Below, in pieces: positions 7,521 to 16,163 of a stretch of DNA of 37,563 nucleotides; position 1 is the stretch's first letter; each line of letters opens with the position of its first letter. Source of the stretch: Rhizobium sp. (GTDB lineage Bacteria > Pseudomonadota > Alphaproteobacteria > Rhizobiales > Rhizobiaceae). The DNA lies in the NCBI GenBank assembly GCA_028290545.1, contig JAQGJP010000074.1, positions 1 through 37,563 on the forward strand, given 5' to 3'. The notes under the pieces were generated by a model. That model worked only from the letters and a program-made list of their open reading frames with translations. It searched no databases and was not told the DNA's origin. The translations under genes and the position numbers were made by a program.

Positions 7521-9437
7521 ATGACCGTCATAGCCCGCGATACCGTGTCTTCCTACGAAAGTGTCCGCCGCCTTTACGAAGGTGACGATTTTGCCGGCGT
7601 GCTGCGGCTGGACCCAAACGCCCGTGGGAGCGATCCACGCGTACTTTTGTTGCTCGCGAATTCCAATCTGAAGCTCGGCTATTCCGAAGCGGCAGCGGAT
7701 GTCTTTGTCAGACTTTCCAGTATACTTGACGAAAAAAAAGCGCATTTCCTGAAAATGGCTGCGATGCTTTATCTCAAGGTCGGCGCCCATGAGAAAATTG
7801 CCGAGATTGGTCCGCATGCGATCATTGCCAATCCGGGCGACAGCAGGCTGATTTTCGACCTGATGAAAGTCATGAACCTGCAGCAGCGGCTCGATGATGT
7901 CGAAAAATTGCTTGGGCACATGGATAGACGGGATCCGGAGCAGGTCTATTTCATCGCGAATTTTTTCAAAGACAGGAAGAAGGACGCCGAACGCGGCTAT
8001 AGGGAACTCGTAGAGGGCATCGAAAACTGCCCCAAGGACGTCTTCCTGAAAATCCAGCGATTTTCGATCAGCAGAAACGTCTGCGATTTCCCGGTGATTC
8101 GCGCCTTCGAGCAGACGATGGAGGAGCCGAGATCGGCTGCCGCGCAGCAGATATTCTCGCATCAGGTTGCGCTGGACCGCCTCTATTGGTGCGATGACGA
8201 GGCAGTCCAGGCTCAGCCGACGAACAGTTCGCGCATCTTGCTTGCAAAGAAGCAGCAATGGTCGGGTCAACGCATTCGCGGAGCAATCTCTCCGGCGTCC
8301 GAGCGGCTGCGTATCGGCTATCTCTCCAACGACTTCGGCAACGAGGTCGTGATGATGGTCTTCAAGCAAGTGCTGCAGCATCACGATCGGAACAGGTTCG
8401 ATATCACGCTGTTCTGCTATACCGACCCGGAGAGCCGGAAACATCAGGCGAAATGGCCGGATGAATTGCGCGCCATGATCGTTCCGATCCGGGATATGAG
8501 CGATGAAGGCGCGGCGCAGGCGATCACCACCGCGAAGATAGACATTCTCGTCGATCTGAAGGGCCATACGAAGGCCGATCGGCTGCATATCATGAATATT
8601 GCCGATGCACCGGTGACCGCCAGTTATCTTGGCTATCCCGGCTCGATCGTCGGTGCGGAGATCGACTACGTGATCTCCGATATGACGGTAACCCCTGACA
8701 GTTCGAAACCGCATTATATCGAGAAGCTTTGCCGGCTACCCGAAGTCCAGATGCCGAACGATGTCCTGAGGCCCGGGAAAGGGACGCCCACCCGGCGGCA
8801 GGACTGGGGCCTTCCCGAGGGCCGGATTGTATTTGCTTCCTTCAACGGGCAGCAGAAGATCACGCCCCGCACATTGGATCTCTGGTGCAGGATAATGCGT
8901 TCGGTACCTGATTCCGTCCTGTGGATCGCAACCAGCCACGGCTTCGCCGCCGGGAATCTGGCGACCGCGTTCCGCGCTTGCGGAATTGACGACGACCGCA
9001 TCATCTTCGCCAGCAAGGTTCCGCACTACAGCGATCACATAGCACGGCTGGGACTGGCCGATCTGGCGCTCGACACCTTGCCCTATAACGGACACTCGAC
9101 GACGGCAGATATGTTGCGAGGCGGACTTCCGGTCGTGACCACCAGGGGGAACTCGTATCATTCCCGCGTCAGCTGGAGCCTGTTGCAATCCTGCGGCATC
9201 GATGAACTGGCGGTCGAAACCGACGATGAATATTGTCAGCTCGCTGAATCTCTGGCACGCGACCCCGACCGGCTGACGGAAATCAAGACCCGCCTTCGAC
9301 AGGTTCAGGCAGTCTCGCCGCTGTTCGATCCGGTGCGCATGGCGCGGCACCTGGAGCGCGCATTCGAGCTGATGGCGGATCGCGCCCGGCAAGGGCTGGC
9401 GCCGGACCATATCGATGTGCCTGCTCTGCCGCGTTGA
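7521..9437 (+). CDS. GT41 (O-GlcNAc transferase/SPINDLY-like) glycosyltransferase with TPR-type N-terminus
   Basis: The product is 638 residues. The N-terminal 250 residues are helical and repeat-like (VLLLLANSNLKLGYSEAAAD, FLKMAAMLYLKVGAHEKIAE), consistent with degenerate TPRs. The C-terminal catalytic part has the GT41 hallmarks: RIGYLSNDF, DLKGHT (345-350), LGYPGS, FASFNGQQKITP with N442 and K446, and DTLPYNGHSTTADML from 518, ending with the conserved GLPVVTTRGNSYHSRVSWSL. Such enzymes transfer a sugar from a nucleotide donor to protein Ser/Thr or to another acceptor; in bacteria many are flagellin or adhesin glycosyltransferases. No acceptor gene is adjacent. It is preceded by a strong terminator, so it is probably transcribed alone. 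The donor sugar and target are not deducible here. Confidence 0.9.
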   Translation: MTVIARDTVSSYESVRRLYEGDDFAGVLRLDPNARGSDPRVLLLLANSNLKLGYSEAAADVFVRLSSILDEKKAHFLKMAAMLYLKVGAHEKIAEIGPHAIIANPGDSRLIFDLMKVMNLQQRLDDVEKLLGHMDRRDPEQVYFIANFFKDRKKDAERGYRELVEGIENCPKDVFLKIQRFSISRNVCDFPVIRAFEQTMEEPRSAAAQQIFSHQVALDRLYWCDDEAVQAQPTNSSRILLAKKQQWSGQRIRGAISPASERLRIGYLSNDFGNEVVMMVFKQVLQHHDRNRFDITLFCYTDPESRKHQAKWPDELRAMIVPIRDMSDEGAAQAITTAKIDILVDLKGHTKADRLHIMNIADAPVTASYLGYPGSIVGAEIDYVISDMTVTPDSSKPHYIEKLCRLPEVQMPNDVLRPGKGTPTRRQDWGLPEGRIVFASFNGQQKITPRTLDLWCRIMRSVPDSVLWIATSHGFAAGNLATAFRACGIDDDRIIFASKVPHYSDHIARLGLADLALDTLPYNGHSTTADMLRGGLPVVTTRGNSYHSRVSWSLLQSCGIDELAVETDDEYCQLAESLARDPDRLTEIKTRLRQVQAVSPLFDPVRMARHLERAFELMADRARQGLAPDHIDVPALPR

Positions 9438-9489
9438 TCGCCGGACACCAGGCTGCTCGGGACGCCGGGCTGCATTGCGTCGAAGGCAT

Positions 9490-9517
9490 TTGATCTTCGC
9501 ACAGGATTGGCTAATAT
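9490..9517 (+). promoter_or_regulatory. Sigma-70-type promoter of the guanidine riboswitch transcript
   Basis: TTGATC and TAATAT are separated by 16 bases, placing the transcription start near 9524, just before the first riboswitch hairpin. The position fits a short leader made up of little besides the riboswitch. Confidence 0.65.
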
Positions 9518-9527
9518 CGCCTTGCTG

Positions 9528-9574
9528 TCGGGGACGACCCCGATACCGCGATGCAACACGCCAGGGACGACCCT
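9528..9574 (+). promoter_or_regulatory. Guanidine-II (mini-ykkC) riboswitch
   Basis: Two small hairpins carry the diagnostic ACGA tetraloop. The first is TCGGGG-ACGA-CCCCGA (9528-9543) and the second AGGG-ACGA-CCCT (9563-9574), with a 19-base linker. This is the mini-ykkC architecture, in which two ACGR loops dock and bind guanidinium. The ribosome site AAGGAGG begins nine bases after the second hairpin, and the downstream gene is a SugE/Gdx exporter, the usual target. In the known mechanism ligand binding stabilises the hairpins and frees the Shine-Dalgarno, switching translation on. Confidence 0.92.
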
Positions 9575-9595
9575 ACCTGCCCCAAGGAGGGTTTG

Positions 9596-9913
9596 ATGAA
9601 CTGGATTCTGCTGACTTTCGCTGGTCTTCTCGAGATCGGCTGGGTCTATGCACTCAAGCAATCAGACAATTTTGCCAATCTTAAATTCAGCGTGCTTGCA
9701 GTAGTGCTGCTGGTGCTCAGCATGGTCTGCCTGTCGCTCTCGCTGCGCAGCATCCCGATCGGCACCGCCTATGCGATCTGGACGGGCATTGGCGCGGTCG
9801 GTGCCGCCGCGCTCGGGATCGTGTTGTTCGGTGAACCGGCCACCGCGCTGCGCTTGGTCTGCATCGCACTGATCGTCGCCGGTGTGGTGGGATTGAAATT
9901 GGCGGCGGCGTAA
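9596..9913 (+). CDS. sugE: SugE/Gdx-type small multidrug resistance protein (guanidinium exporter)
   Basis: This is a 105-residue, four-helix SMR transporter that works as an antiparallel dimer exchanging protons for substrate. The essential glutamate is E13 in GLLEIGW, and the Gdx-type signature GTAYAIWTGIGAVGAA is present, which places it in the guanidinium-export subgroup rather than with EmrE. The start follows AAGGAGG by five bases. An in-frame ATG at 9551 would give 15 extra residues but falls inside the riboswitch linker, so it is rejected. Regulation by the upstream guanidine-II riboswitch strongly supports guanidinium as the physiological substrate. Confidence 0.94.
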   Translation: MNWILLTFAGLLEIGWVYALKQSDNFANLKFSVLAVVLLVLSMVCLSLSLRSIPIGTAYAIWTGIGAVGAAALGIVLFGEPATALRLVCIALIVAGVVGLKLAAA

Positions 9914-9969
9914 TTCAAGAGCTAACACAACCCTCAGTCACATATTCGACATAATGGTTTCGACCTGTT

Positions 9970-9991
9970 CCCGGGGCATAATTGCCTCGGG
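9970..9991 (+). promoter_or_regulatory. Leader hairpin overlapping the ribosome site of the EF-hand gene
   Basis: CCCGGGGCA pairs with TGCCTCGGG (9 bp with one G-T) around a TAAT loop. The 3' arm supplies part of the only purine-rich run (GGGGA) before the ATG at 10003. The hairpin could therefore limit translation. It has no T-tract and is unlikely to terminate sugE. Confidence 0.4.
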
Positions 9992-10002
9992 GATTGGTTT
10001 CA

Positions 10003-10800
10003 ATGATCAGAACTCTTTCTTTTCTCATATCGCTCGCTGGATTGTTTAGCTCGCCCGCCTTCGCAGATAGTTTTTATTCCGACGACGTGGAAGTCTCCCG
10101 GCAAAGCGCTGCCGAAACCCAAGTGCCGCTTGACCCCAACCATTTAAATGGCGGCCACCGTTGGATCATACAGCATTTCGTGTCGGTGCCGGGCGTTCAG
10201 CAGCGGTTGTTCGATATCAAGATGACGCTGATGCTCCAGTTCCATCAGGACACAGGGGGCACCTATGAGCTCAATTCGAATACCGTGGATCAAGTCGCTC
10301 AAGAGGCCACAGCCCAGAAGCGTGCCGCCGACATCTCCAAATTTCTGGAGAAGGATCTGGACAATAACGGCGAAGTGAGCGCCGCCGAATTCGAGGTATA
10401 CCTGAAACCTCTGGCGCTTCAGCCATTGGCCAGCAACGCGCGGGTAAGGGTCAGTCCCACCAAGCAGCAGGTCGATATTATCATGGCCCAGCTGCTCAGG
10501 AATGCCCTTGAAGACGATGCGAACCGCGATGGTGTTGTGGATTTTGCCGAGATGCGGGCTTCGGCCACGCGAAGGAATCCGCAACAGCTACACAAGCCAT
10601 GTAACATGGAGACGATCATGTTGCTTGACAGGGACGGCAATCGTTCCGTCAGCGGCGGCGAACTGGCAACCGCGATCGACAGTGTTTTCGCGCTGGTCGA
10701 CACTGACAAAAGCGGCGCCGTCGACAGCAAGGAAGCACTCGCCGCCCGAACCACCTACGTAAGCAGGAGCCTTCCCGGCATGATACGCACGTGTTTTTGA
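10003..10800 (+). CDS. Secreted EF-hand calcium-binding protein
   Basis: The product is 265 residues with an N-terminal signal peptide (MIRTLSFLISLAGLFSSPAFA) and four EF-hand-like loops: DLDNNGEVSAAEF at 118, DANRDGVVDFAEM at 172, DRDGNRSVSGGEL at 209 and DTDKSGAVDSKEA at 233. The D-x-D/N-x-D/N/S-G pattern is kept in all; the third loop begins two residues late relative to the canonical 12-residue form and may be degenerate. The protein is probably periplasmic or secreted and binds calcium. The start at 10003 gives a proper signal peptide; an upstream in-frame TTG inside the leader hairpin is rejected. The gene converges on gyrA with a shared terminator. The function of such proteins in rhizobia is largely unknown. 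Confidence 0.88.
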   Translation: MIRTLSFLISLAGLFSSPAFADSFYSDDVEVSRQSAAETQVPLDPNHLNGGHRWIIQHFVSVPGVQQRLFDIKMTLMLQFHQDTGGTYELNSNTVDQVAQEATAQKRAADISKFLEKDLDNNGEVSAAEFEVYLKPLALQPLASNARVRVSPTKQQVDIIMAQLLRNALEDDANRDGVVDFAEMRASATRRNPQQLHKPCNMETIMLLDRDGNRSVSGGELATAIDSVFALVDTDKSGAVDSKEALAARTTYVSRSLPGMIRTCF

Positions 10801-10843
10801 CGAATACGGTTACCTGCAGCTCTTGCAGCAAGCAAATAAAAAA

Positions 10844-10874
10844 CGCACCCGTCGCTGTCGAGCAAACGGGTGCG
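10844..10874. terminator. Bidirectional terminator between the EF-hand gene and gyrA
   Basis: CGCACCCGT (10844-10852) pairs with ACGGGTGCG (10866-10874). An A-rich run precedes it and ATATTTT follows it, giving a T-tract on either strand. It serves both convergent genes. Confidence 0.85.
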
Positions 10875-10890
10875 ATATTTTCATGAAGGA

Positions 10891-13698
10891 TCAGGCTTCG
10901 GCTTCCGGTATTGCACCGTCACCAAGCGCAGCACCCGGTGCTTCTCCCTCGGCGGCCTCGACTGCCTCCAGCACTTCTTCCTCATCTTCCGGTTCGCTGA
11001 TCCTTTCGACCGAGACCACTTTTTCATCGGCGGCTGTCGAGAAGATCGTCACGCCCTTGGTGGCGCGGCTGGCAATTCGGATGCCATTGACGGGCACGCG
11101 GATCAGCTGGCCGCCATCCGACACCAGCATGATCTGATTGGTGTCCTCGACCGGGAAGGCCGCGACCAGTGCGCCGATTTCGCCGGTCTTGGACGTGTCA
11201 GTGGCGCGAATGCCCTTGCCGCCGCGTCCGGAGATGCGGAAATCATAGGACGACGACCGCTTGCCATAGCCTTTTTCCGACACGGTGAGCACGAACTGCT
11301 CGCGCGCCTTGAGTTCCTGATACCGCTCTTCGCTGAGTTCGCTTTCTTCCGCGACCTCCTCGCCGACCAGCTGGATATCGTCCTCATCGACGCCCATGGC
11401 GCGACGCTCGGCAGCAGACCGCTTGAGATAGGCAGCGCGCTGCGATGCTTCGGCATCGACATGGCCGAGGATGGTCATCGAGATCAACCGGTCGTTTTCG
11501 GCCATGGTGATGCCGCGCACGCCGATCGAATTGCGGCCCGCGAACACCCGGACTTCATCGACGGAGAAGCGGATCGCCTGGCCAAGTGCCGTGGTCAGGA
11601 GCACATCGTCCTGATCGGTGCAGGTCTCGACCGAGAGGATTTCATCGCCCTCGTCCTCGAGCTTCATGGCGATCTTGCCGTTGCGGTTGACCTGGATGAA
11701 ATCGCTGAGCTTGTTGCGACGCACGGTGCCCCGCGTCGTGGTAAACATCACGTCGAGATTTGCCCAGCTGTCCTCGTCCTCCGGCAGCGGCATGATCGTG
11801 GTGATCCGCTCGCCAGGGTCCAGCGCCAGCATATTGATCAACGCCTTGCCGCGCGATGTCGGCGTGCCGACCGGCAGGCGCCAGACCTTTTCTTTGTAGA
11901 CGATACCGCGCGAGGAGAAGAACAGCACGGGCGTATGGGTATTGGCGACGAACAGGCGATTGACGAAATCCTCGTCCCGCGTCGTCATGCCCGAACGGCC
12001 CTTGCCGCCGCGGCGCTGAGCGCGATAGGTCACCAGCGGCACGCGTTTGACATAACCGGCATGCGATACCGTGACCACCATCTCTTCGCGGGCGATCAGA
12101 TCCTCGTCGTCGAGTTCCAGGCCGCTGTCGATGATTTCGGTACGACGCGGCGTGCCGAATTCATCGCGGATCGCTGCCATCTCATCCTTGACGATGGTCA
12201 TGATGCGAATGCGCGAACTCAGGATTTCAAGGTAATCCTTGATCTCGGCACCGATTTTGCTGAGTTCGTCGCCGATTTCGTCGCGCCCGAGTGCCGTCAA
12301 GCGGGCCAGGCGGAGTTCGAGGATGGAGCGGGCCTGCTCCTCGGACAGGTTGTAGGTACCGTCCTCGTTGATACGATGGCGCGGATCGTCAATCAGCAGG
12401 ATCAGCGATTCGACTTCCCTGGCCGGCCAGCGCCGCTCCATCAACTGTTCGCGCGCCGTCTGCGGATCAGGCGCACGGCGGATCAGCGCGATCACTTCAT
12501 CGATATTGGCAACCGCAATCGCCAGACCGACCAAGACGTGCGCCCGGTCGCGGACCTTCTTGAGCAGGAACTTTGTACGCCGGCTAACCACTTCCTCGCG
12601 GAATGCGATAAACGCCTTCAGCATGTCGATCAGCGTTAGCTGTTCCGGCTTGCCGCCGTTCAGCGCCACCATGTTGCAGCCGAACGAGGTCTGCAGCGGC
12701 GAATAGCGATAAAGCTGATTCAGGATGACATCGGCATTGGCGTCGCGCTTGAGCTCGATCACCACCCGGTAGCCGTCGCGGTCGGATTCGTCACGCAGGT
12801 CGGAAATGCCCTCGATGCGCTTTTCGCGCACCAGTTCGGCCATTTTCTCGATCATCGTCGACTTGTTCACTTGATAGGGAACTTCGGTAATGATGATCTG
12901 CTCGCGGTCGTTGCGCATCGGCTCGATGCGTGCCCTGCCGCGCATGATGACGGAACCGCGGCCGGTTTCATAGGCCTGGCGAATGCCGTGGCGGCCGAGA
13001 ATCATAGCGCCGGTCGGGAAATCCGGGCCGGGCAGGATCTCCATGATCTGTGCCAGTTCCATTGCCGGATCGTCGATCATGGCGATGCAGGCGTTGATCA
13101 CTTCGCCAAGATTGTGCGGCGGAATGTTGGTGGCCATGCCGACGGCGATGCCGCCCGCACCATTGACCAGCAGATTGGGAAATTTTGCCGGCACGACGAC
13201 CGGCTCCCGCAGGGAGCCGTCATAGTTGTCGCGGAAATCGACGGTTTCCTTGTCGAGGTCGTCCAGCAGCGAATGTGCGGCCTTTTCAAGTCTGCACTCG
13301 GTGTAACGTTCGGCCGCCGGCTTGTCGCCGTCGATCGAGCCGAAATTGCCCTGGCCGTCGATCAGCGGCAACCGCAGCGACCAATCCTGCGCCATGCGGG
13401 CAAGCGCGTCATAGATCGCCAGATTGCCGTGCGGATGGAATTTACCCATCACGTCCCCGGTGACACGGGCGCATTTGACGTATTTCTTGTTCCAGTCGAT
13501 CCCGAGTTCGTTCATGCCGTAGAGGATGCGGCGGTGGACAGGCTTCAGGCCGTCCCGCACATCCGGCAGCGCGCGGGACACGATCACGCTCATGGCGTAA
13601 TCTAGGTAGGAACGCTGCATTTCCTCGACAATGGAGATTGGCTCGATGCCGCTTGGGCCTCTGCCGCCGGGTGGGGTAATCTCGGACAAATCGGTCAC
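10891..13698 (-). CDS. gyrA: DNA gyrase subunit A
   Basis: GyrA is the DNA breaking and rejoining subunit of gyrase. The 935-residue product has the catalytic tyrosine Y132 in AERYTECR (E. coli Y122), the QRDR segment [15 protein letters not shown], the [14 protein letters not shown] entry to the C-terminal beta-pinwheel, and the GyrA box QRRGGKG. A charged insert between blades ([19 protein letters not shown] and following acidic residues) is typical of alphaproteobacteria, and the C-terminal tail is acidic. The start is a GTG with a weak GAGA ribosome site; the N-terminus [10 protein letters not shown] fits the family. At the position of E. coli S83 this protein has L93. The gene diverges from the marC-family gene. 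Confidence 0.99.
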   Translation of the reverse strand: MTDLSEITPPGGRGPSGIEPISIVEEMQRSYLDYAMSVIVSRALPDVRDGLKPVHRRILYGMNELGIDWNKKYVKCARVTGDVMGKFHPHGNLAIYDALARMAQDWSLRLPLIDGQGNFGSIDGDKPAAERYTECRLEKAAHSLLDDLDKETVDFRDNYDGSLREPVVVPAKFPNLLVNGAGGIAVGMATNIPPHNLGEVINACIAMIDDPAMELAQIMEILPGPDFPTGAMILGRHGIRQAYETGRGSVIMRGRARIEPMRNDREQIIITEVPYQVNKSTMIEKMAELVREKRIEGISDLRDESDRDGYRVVIELKRDANADVILNQLYRYSPLQTSFGCNMVALNGGKPEQLTLIDMLKAFIAFREEVVSRRTKFLLKKVRDRAHVLVGLAIAVANIDEVIALIRRAPDPQTAREQLMERRWPAREVESLILLIDDPRHRINEDGTYNLSEEQARSILELRLARLTALGRDEIGDELSKIGAEIKDYLEILSSRIRIMTIVKDEMAAIRDEFGTPRRTEIIDSGLELDDEDLIAREEMVVTVSHAGYVKRVPLVTYRAQRRGGKGRSGMTTRDEDFVNRLFVANTHTPVLFFSSRGIVYKEKVWRLPVGTPTSRGKALINMLALDPGERITTIMPLPEDEDSWANLDVMFTTTRGTVRRNKLSDFIQVNRNGKIAMKLEDEGDEILSVETCTDQDDVLLTTALGQAIRFSVDEVRVFAGRNSIGVRGITMAENDRLISMTILGHVDAEASQRAAYLKRSAAERRAMGVDEDDIQLVGEEVAEESELSEERYQELKAREQFVLTVSEKGYGKRSSSYDFRISGRGGKGIRATDTSKTGEIGALVAAFPVEDTNQIMLVSDGGQLIRVPVNGIRIASRATKGVTIFSTAADEKVVSVERISEPEDEEEVLEAVEAAEGEAPGAALGDGAIPEAEA

Positions 13699-13874
13699 AT
13701 TCTCTCAAATAGGAATCAGTGCCGCCTTTATAGCGGAAAGGCCGGTGGAAGGCCAATTTAGCGACACCCTTATGAACAGGCATCTGCCGTTAAGCCAAGG
13801 ATTTGCGGCAATTTTGCGCCCCTTGTACATGGGGGCCGCCGCCAGTAACAATGCCGGCAAAAACGGGGATCACA

Positions 13875-14516
13875 ATGGCCACCACGGAAGCACTGATCAA
13901 TGCCTTTACGACGCTGCTGGTGACCACGGATCCGCCCGGGCTGGCGCCGATCTTTCTCGGGCTGACTGTCGGCATGACTGCCGCCCAGCGGCGCCAGACG
14001 GCATTGCGCGGCACGTTGATCGCCTTCGGCATTCTCGCGGTCTTCGCCGTCAGCGGTGCGGGCGTGCTGTCGGTGCTCGGCATATCGCTGCCGGCCTTCC
14101 GCATCGCGGGTGGTTTGTTGCTGTTCTTCATTGCTTTCGAGATGATTTTCGAAAAACGTCAGGAGCGCAAGGAAAAGACCTCAGAGATCGCGATCACCAG
14201 GGATCACATCCACAACCTCGCGGTCTTTCCATTGGCAATACCGCTCATTTCGGGCCCGGGCTCGATCTCAGCGACGATCCTGCTTGCGGGCAATTTCCAG
14301 GCGCCGTTCCAGCGCGCGCAGCTGATCGTGGTGATCGCGGCGGTTTTCGTTATCATCTATGCGGCACTGGTGATCGCCGACCAGATCGACCGCATTCTCG
14401 GCAATACCGGCCGCGCAATCCTGACCCGCCTGCTGGGCGTGCTCCTTTCCGCGCTGGCCGTCCAGTTCGTCATAGACGGCGTCAGGGCGACGATGACGAT
14501 TTATGGGGGGCCATAG
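13875..14516 (+). CDS. MarC-family integral membrane protein
   Basis: The product is 213 residues with about six transmembrane helices. MarC-family signatures are FTTLLVTTDPPGLAPIFLGLT near the N-terminus and FPLAIPLISGPGSISATILL in the middle. The family (UPF0056) is conserved, but its function is unsettled; the original link to multiple antibiotic resistance was not confirmed. The start at the ATG following GGGGAT gives the normal N-terminus; 24 further in-frame codons upstream look non-coding. It is divergent from gyrA, with a 176-base gap that must hold both promoters. Confidence 0.92.
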   Translation: MATTEALINAFTTLLVTTDPPGLAPIFLGLTVGMTAAQRRQTALRGTLIAFGILAVFAVSGAGVLSVLGISLPAFRIAGGLLLFFIAFEMIFEKRQERKEKTSEIAITRDHIHNLAVFPLAIPLISGPGSISATILLAGNFQAPFQRAQLIVVIAAVFVIIYAALVIADQIDRILGNTGRAILTRLLGVLLSALAVQFVIDGVRATMTIYGGP

Positions 14517-14995
14517 CGCCACGGTCCTGATTGAGAGCTTCACGCAAACTCGTCTCATTCGTGCCTGCGGCATCCGCTGTCGCTACAGTTTCGGGCATGG
14601 TCTCCGGTTTCTCCGGTTCGGCACACGACGGCTGCCGCCATGCTACACCAGAGATCGTGACGCGGTCATCAGGCCACCAAACAGAAATATGGGTCGGCGC
14701 ACCATTCACATGGGCCACTGTTTCGCTGTCGATAATAATCTGTCATAAGCCGCGCGGGGCGCGACCGCCGTTATCTTTAGAACGGGGTCGGACGGGCGAT
14801 TGACGTCTACCTCGCTGCCACGAGCTTACGTGGCCGCCCCGAATCAGCGCAGGTAGCTATTGTCCCAGCAATGCAACCGCGATGCCGGAACTGCGCCGAT
14901 AGCCGCTGGGTTTGCCGGATTCATCCGCCAAACCCACAAATATCCAAGTTCTCATATTGCCGACGAATCGAGGATTCCGAACCAGATCCTATCCG
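14517..14995. other. Gene-free stretch with two perfect or near-perfect hairpins
   Basis: This 479-base region has no convincing gene. It contains GCCACG-AGCTTA-CGTGGC (14817-14834) and a longer palindrome at 14907-14936, in which TGGGTTTG pairs with CAAACCCA around a C-C mismatch and an inner CGGA-TTCA-TCCG hairpin. Neither has a T-tract on either strand. A leftward frame of 78 codons starting with GTG overlaps the MarC gene end and lacks a ribosome site. Confidence 0.35.
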
Positions 14996-15139
14996 TCAGC
15001 TCTTTTCCTTCTTCCCGAAGGTGGCGTTACCGCCCGCGAGCTTGACCTGGGAGCCCTGGGAACTGACATCCTTGACAACGGATTTGTCCTTCTTGGGTTT
15101 CCGGGTCTCTTTGTTGCTCTTCATCTGACTTTTGGCCAT
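14996..15139 (-). CDS. Small Lys-rich protein of rhizobial type, 47 residues
   Basis: This 47-codon gene encodes a strongly basic, hydrophilic peptide starting MAKSQMKSNKETRKPKKDKS and ending GGNATFGKKEKS. A ribosome site AGGGAG lies about nine bases before the ATG. The MAKSQM-SNKE-RKPKK pattern is one I associate with small hypothetical proteins widespread in rhizobia, but no function is known to me. It could be a nucleic-acid-binding or ribosome-associated peptide, judging only from its charge. Confidence 0.72.
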   Translation of the reverse strand: MAKSQMKSNKETRKPKKDKSVVKDVSSQGSQVKLAGGNATFGKKEKS

Positions 15140-15245
15140 CACTGGATCTCCCTGAAATGCAAAATGAGAGAAGGCCGCTCATCTGCGAATAAATGCAACA
15201 ATTTTATTTTCGCGCCAACGGCAAATTCGTCTCGCAGCCCGGATT

Positions 15246-16091
15246 TCACCCGGCAGGATGGCTAACCGGCGGCAGCGGCAACGGCAGTCCGGTGACATCA
15301 TAAGTCCAGACCCGGAAGGCCTTGAGTTCGTGCGGACCGAAGGAGTTGACCAGCGGGACATCTGCGGCGTCGCGGCCACGCGCGACGACGATACGACCGA
15401 TTCGCGGGACATTGTTGCGTGGATCGAAGGTCATCCAGCGGCCACCGATGTAAACCTCGATCCAGGCACTGAAATCCTGCGGATCCAGGATCGCAACGCC
15501 GATGTCGCCAAGATATCCGTTCACGTAGCGTGCGGGAATATTCATGCACCGCAGGAGAGTGATGGCAAGATGGGCAAAATCCCGGCACACCCCCACCTTC
15601 TCCTGGTAGGCTTCATAGGCGGTGCGGGTATTGCGGGCGTTATGATAACCGAAGGTGATGTGCTTGTTGGTGAAATCGCATATCGCCTGTACTCGGTTCC
15701 ATCCCGGCTGAATATTGCCAAACTGGTCCCATGCGATCTGACTGAGCCGGTCCGTCTCGCAATAGCGGCTGCCCATCAGGAACATAAGGCATTCATCCGG
15801 CAAATCAGCAACCGGAATTTCCCGGGCGTTCGGGAAAAAGGGATCGTGCAGACCGTCGTCTTCAAGTGTTCCGTCGCCCCAGATCGAAAACTCGCCGGCG
15901 GGCGCTACGAAGCGCCGGCAAATATTTCCGAAGAGGTCGGTATAGGTCGATGTGGGAACGGCGGGTTGCGTCACCACCTGTTCGGGAGAGCGGATATCGG
16001 AGGCCCTGTCGCGATGCGAATTCAGCAGACAAACCATCGGCGTATTTTGTTCACACCGGATGGTGATGTCGTAGCCAAAACGGATCAGCAT
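15246..16091 (-). CDS. Transglutaminase-like cysteine protease family protein
   Basis: The 281-residue product has an N-terminal beta-rich region (about 1-110) and a transglutaminase-like core with the nucleophile C169 in GVCRDFAHLAITLLRCMNIPARYV written as the conserved block from 167 on. The third triad segment, GGRWMTFDPRNN, supplies D223. Where many members have His-Ala-Trp, this protein has F-S208-A-W, so the classical catalytic histidine is not seen. The PRIGRIVVARGRDAADV stretch that follows is well conserved in alphaproteobacterial relatives. It is cytoplasmic by sequence, since no signal peptide is seen. It lies 72 bases downstream of the DUF1488 gene in the same direction. Its activity (protease, amidase or inactive) is undetermined. 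Confidence 0.88.
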   Translation of the reverse strand: MLIRFGYDITIRCEQNTPMVCLLNSHRDRASDIRSPEQVVTQPAVPTSTYTDLFGNICRRFVAPAGEFSIWGDGTLEDDGLHDPFFPNAREIPVADLPDECLMFLMGSRYCETDRLSQIAWDQFGNIQPGWNRVQAICDFTNKHITFGYHNARNTRTAYEAYQEKVGVCRDFAHLAITLLRCMNIPARYVNGYLGDIGVAILDPQDFSAWIEVYIGGRWMTFDPRNNVPRIGRIVVARGRDAADVPLVNSFGPHELKAFRVWTYDVTGLPLPLPPVSHPAG

Positions 16092-16163
16092 GAGGCGCGT
16101 TCCTTTTCGTTGGGATTGGGGGAAAGGCCCGCTGCGCTAAGCCAGGCCGCGAGCAACAATTCT

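Noticed and set aside
10870..12639. 589-codon rightward frame antisense to gyrA
   Set aside because: It is entirely opposite gyrA, has the composition of an antisense shadow and matches no family I know.
14482..14718. Leftward 78-codon frame overlapping the MarC gene end
   Set aside because: It begins with GTG without a ribosome site, overlaps MarC and has low-complexity composition. A homologue search could reopen it.
14743..14752. Single CTGTCATAAG resembling a Pho half-box
   Set aside because: No second half-site at 11-base spacing and no downstream gene on the same strand.
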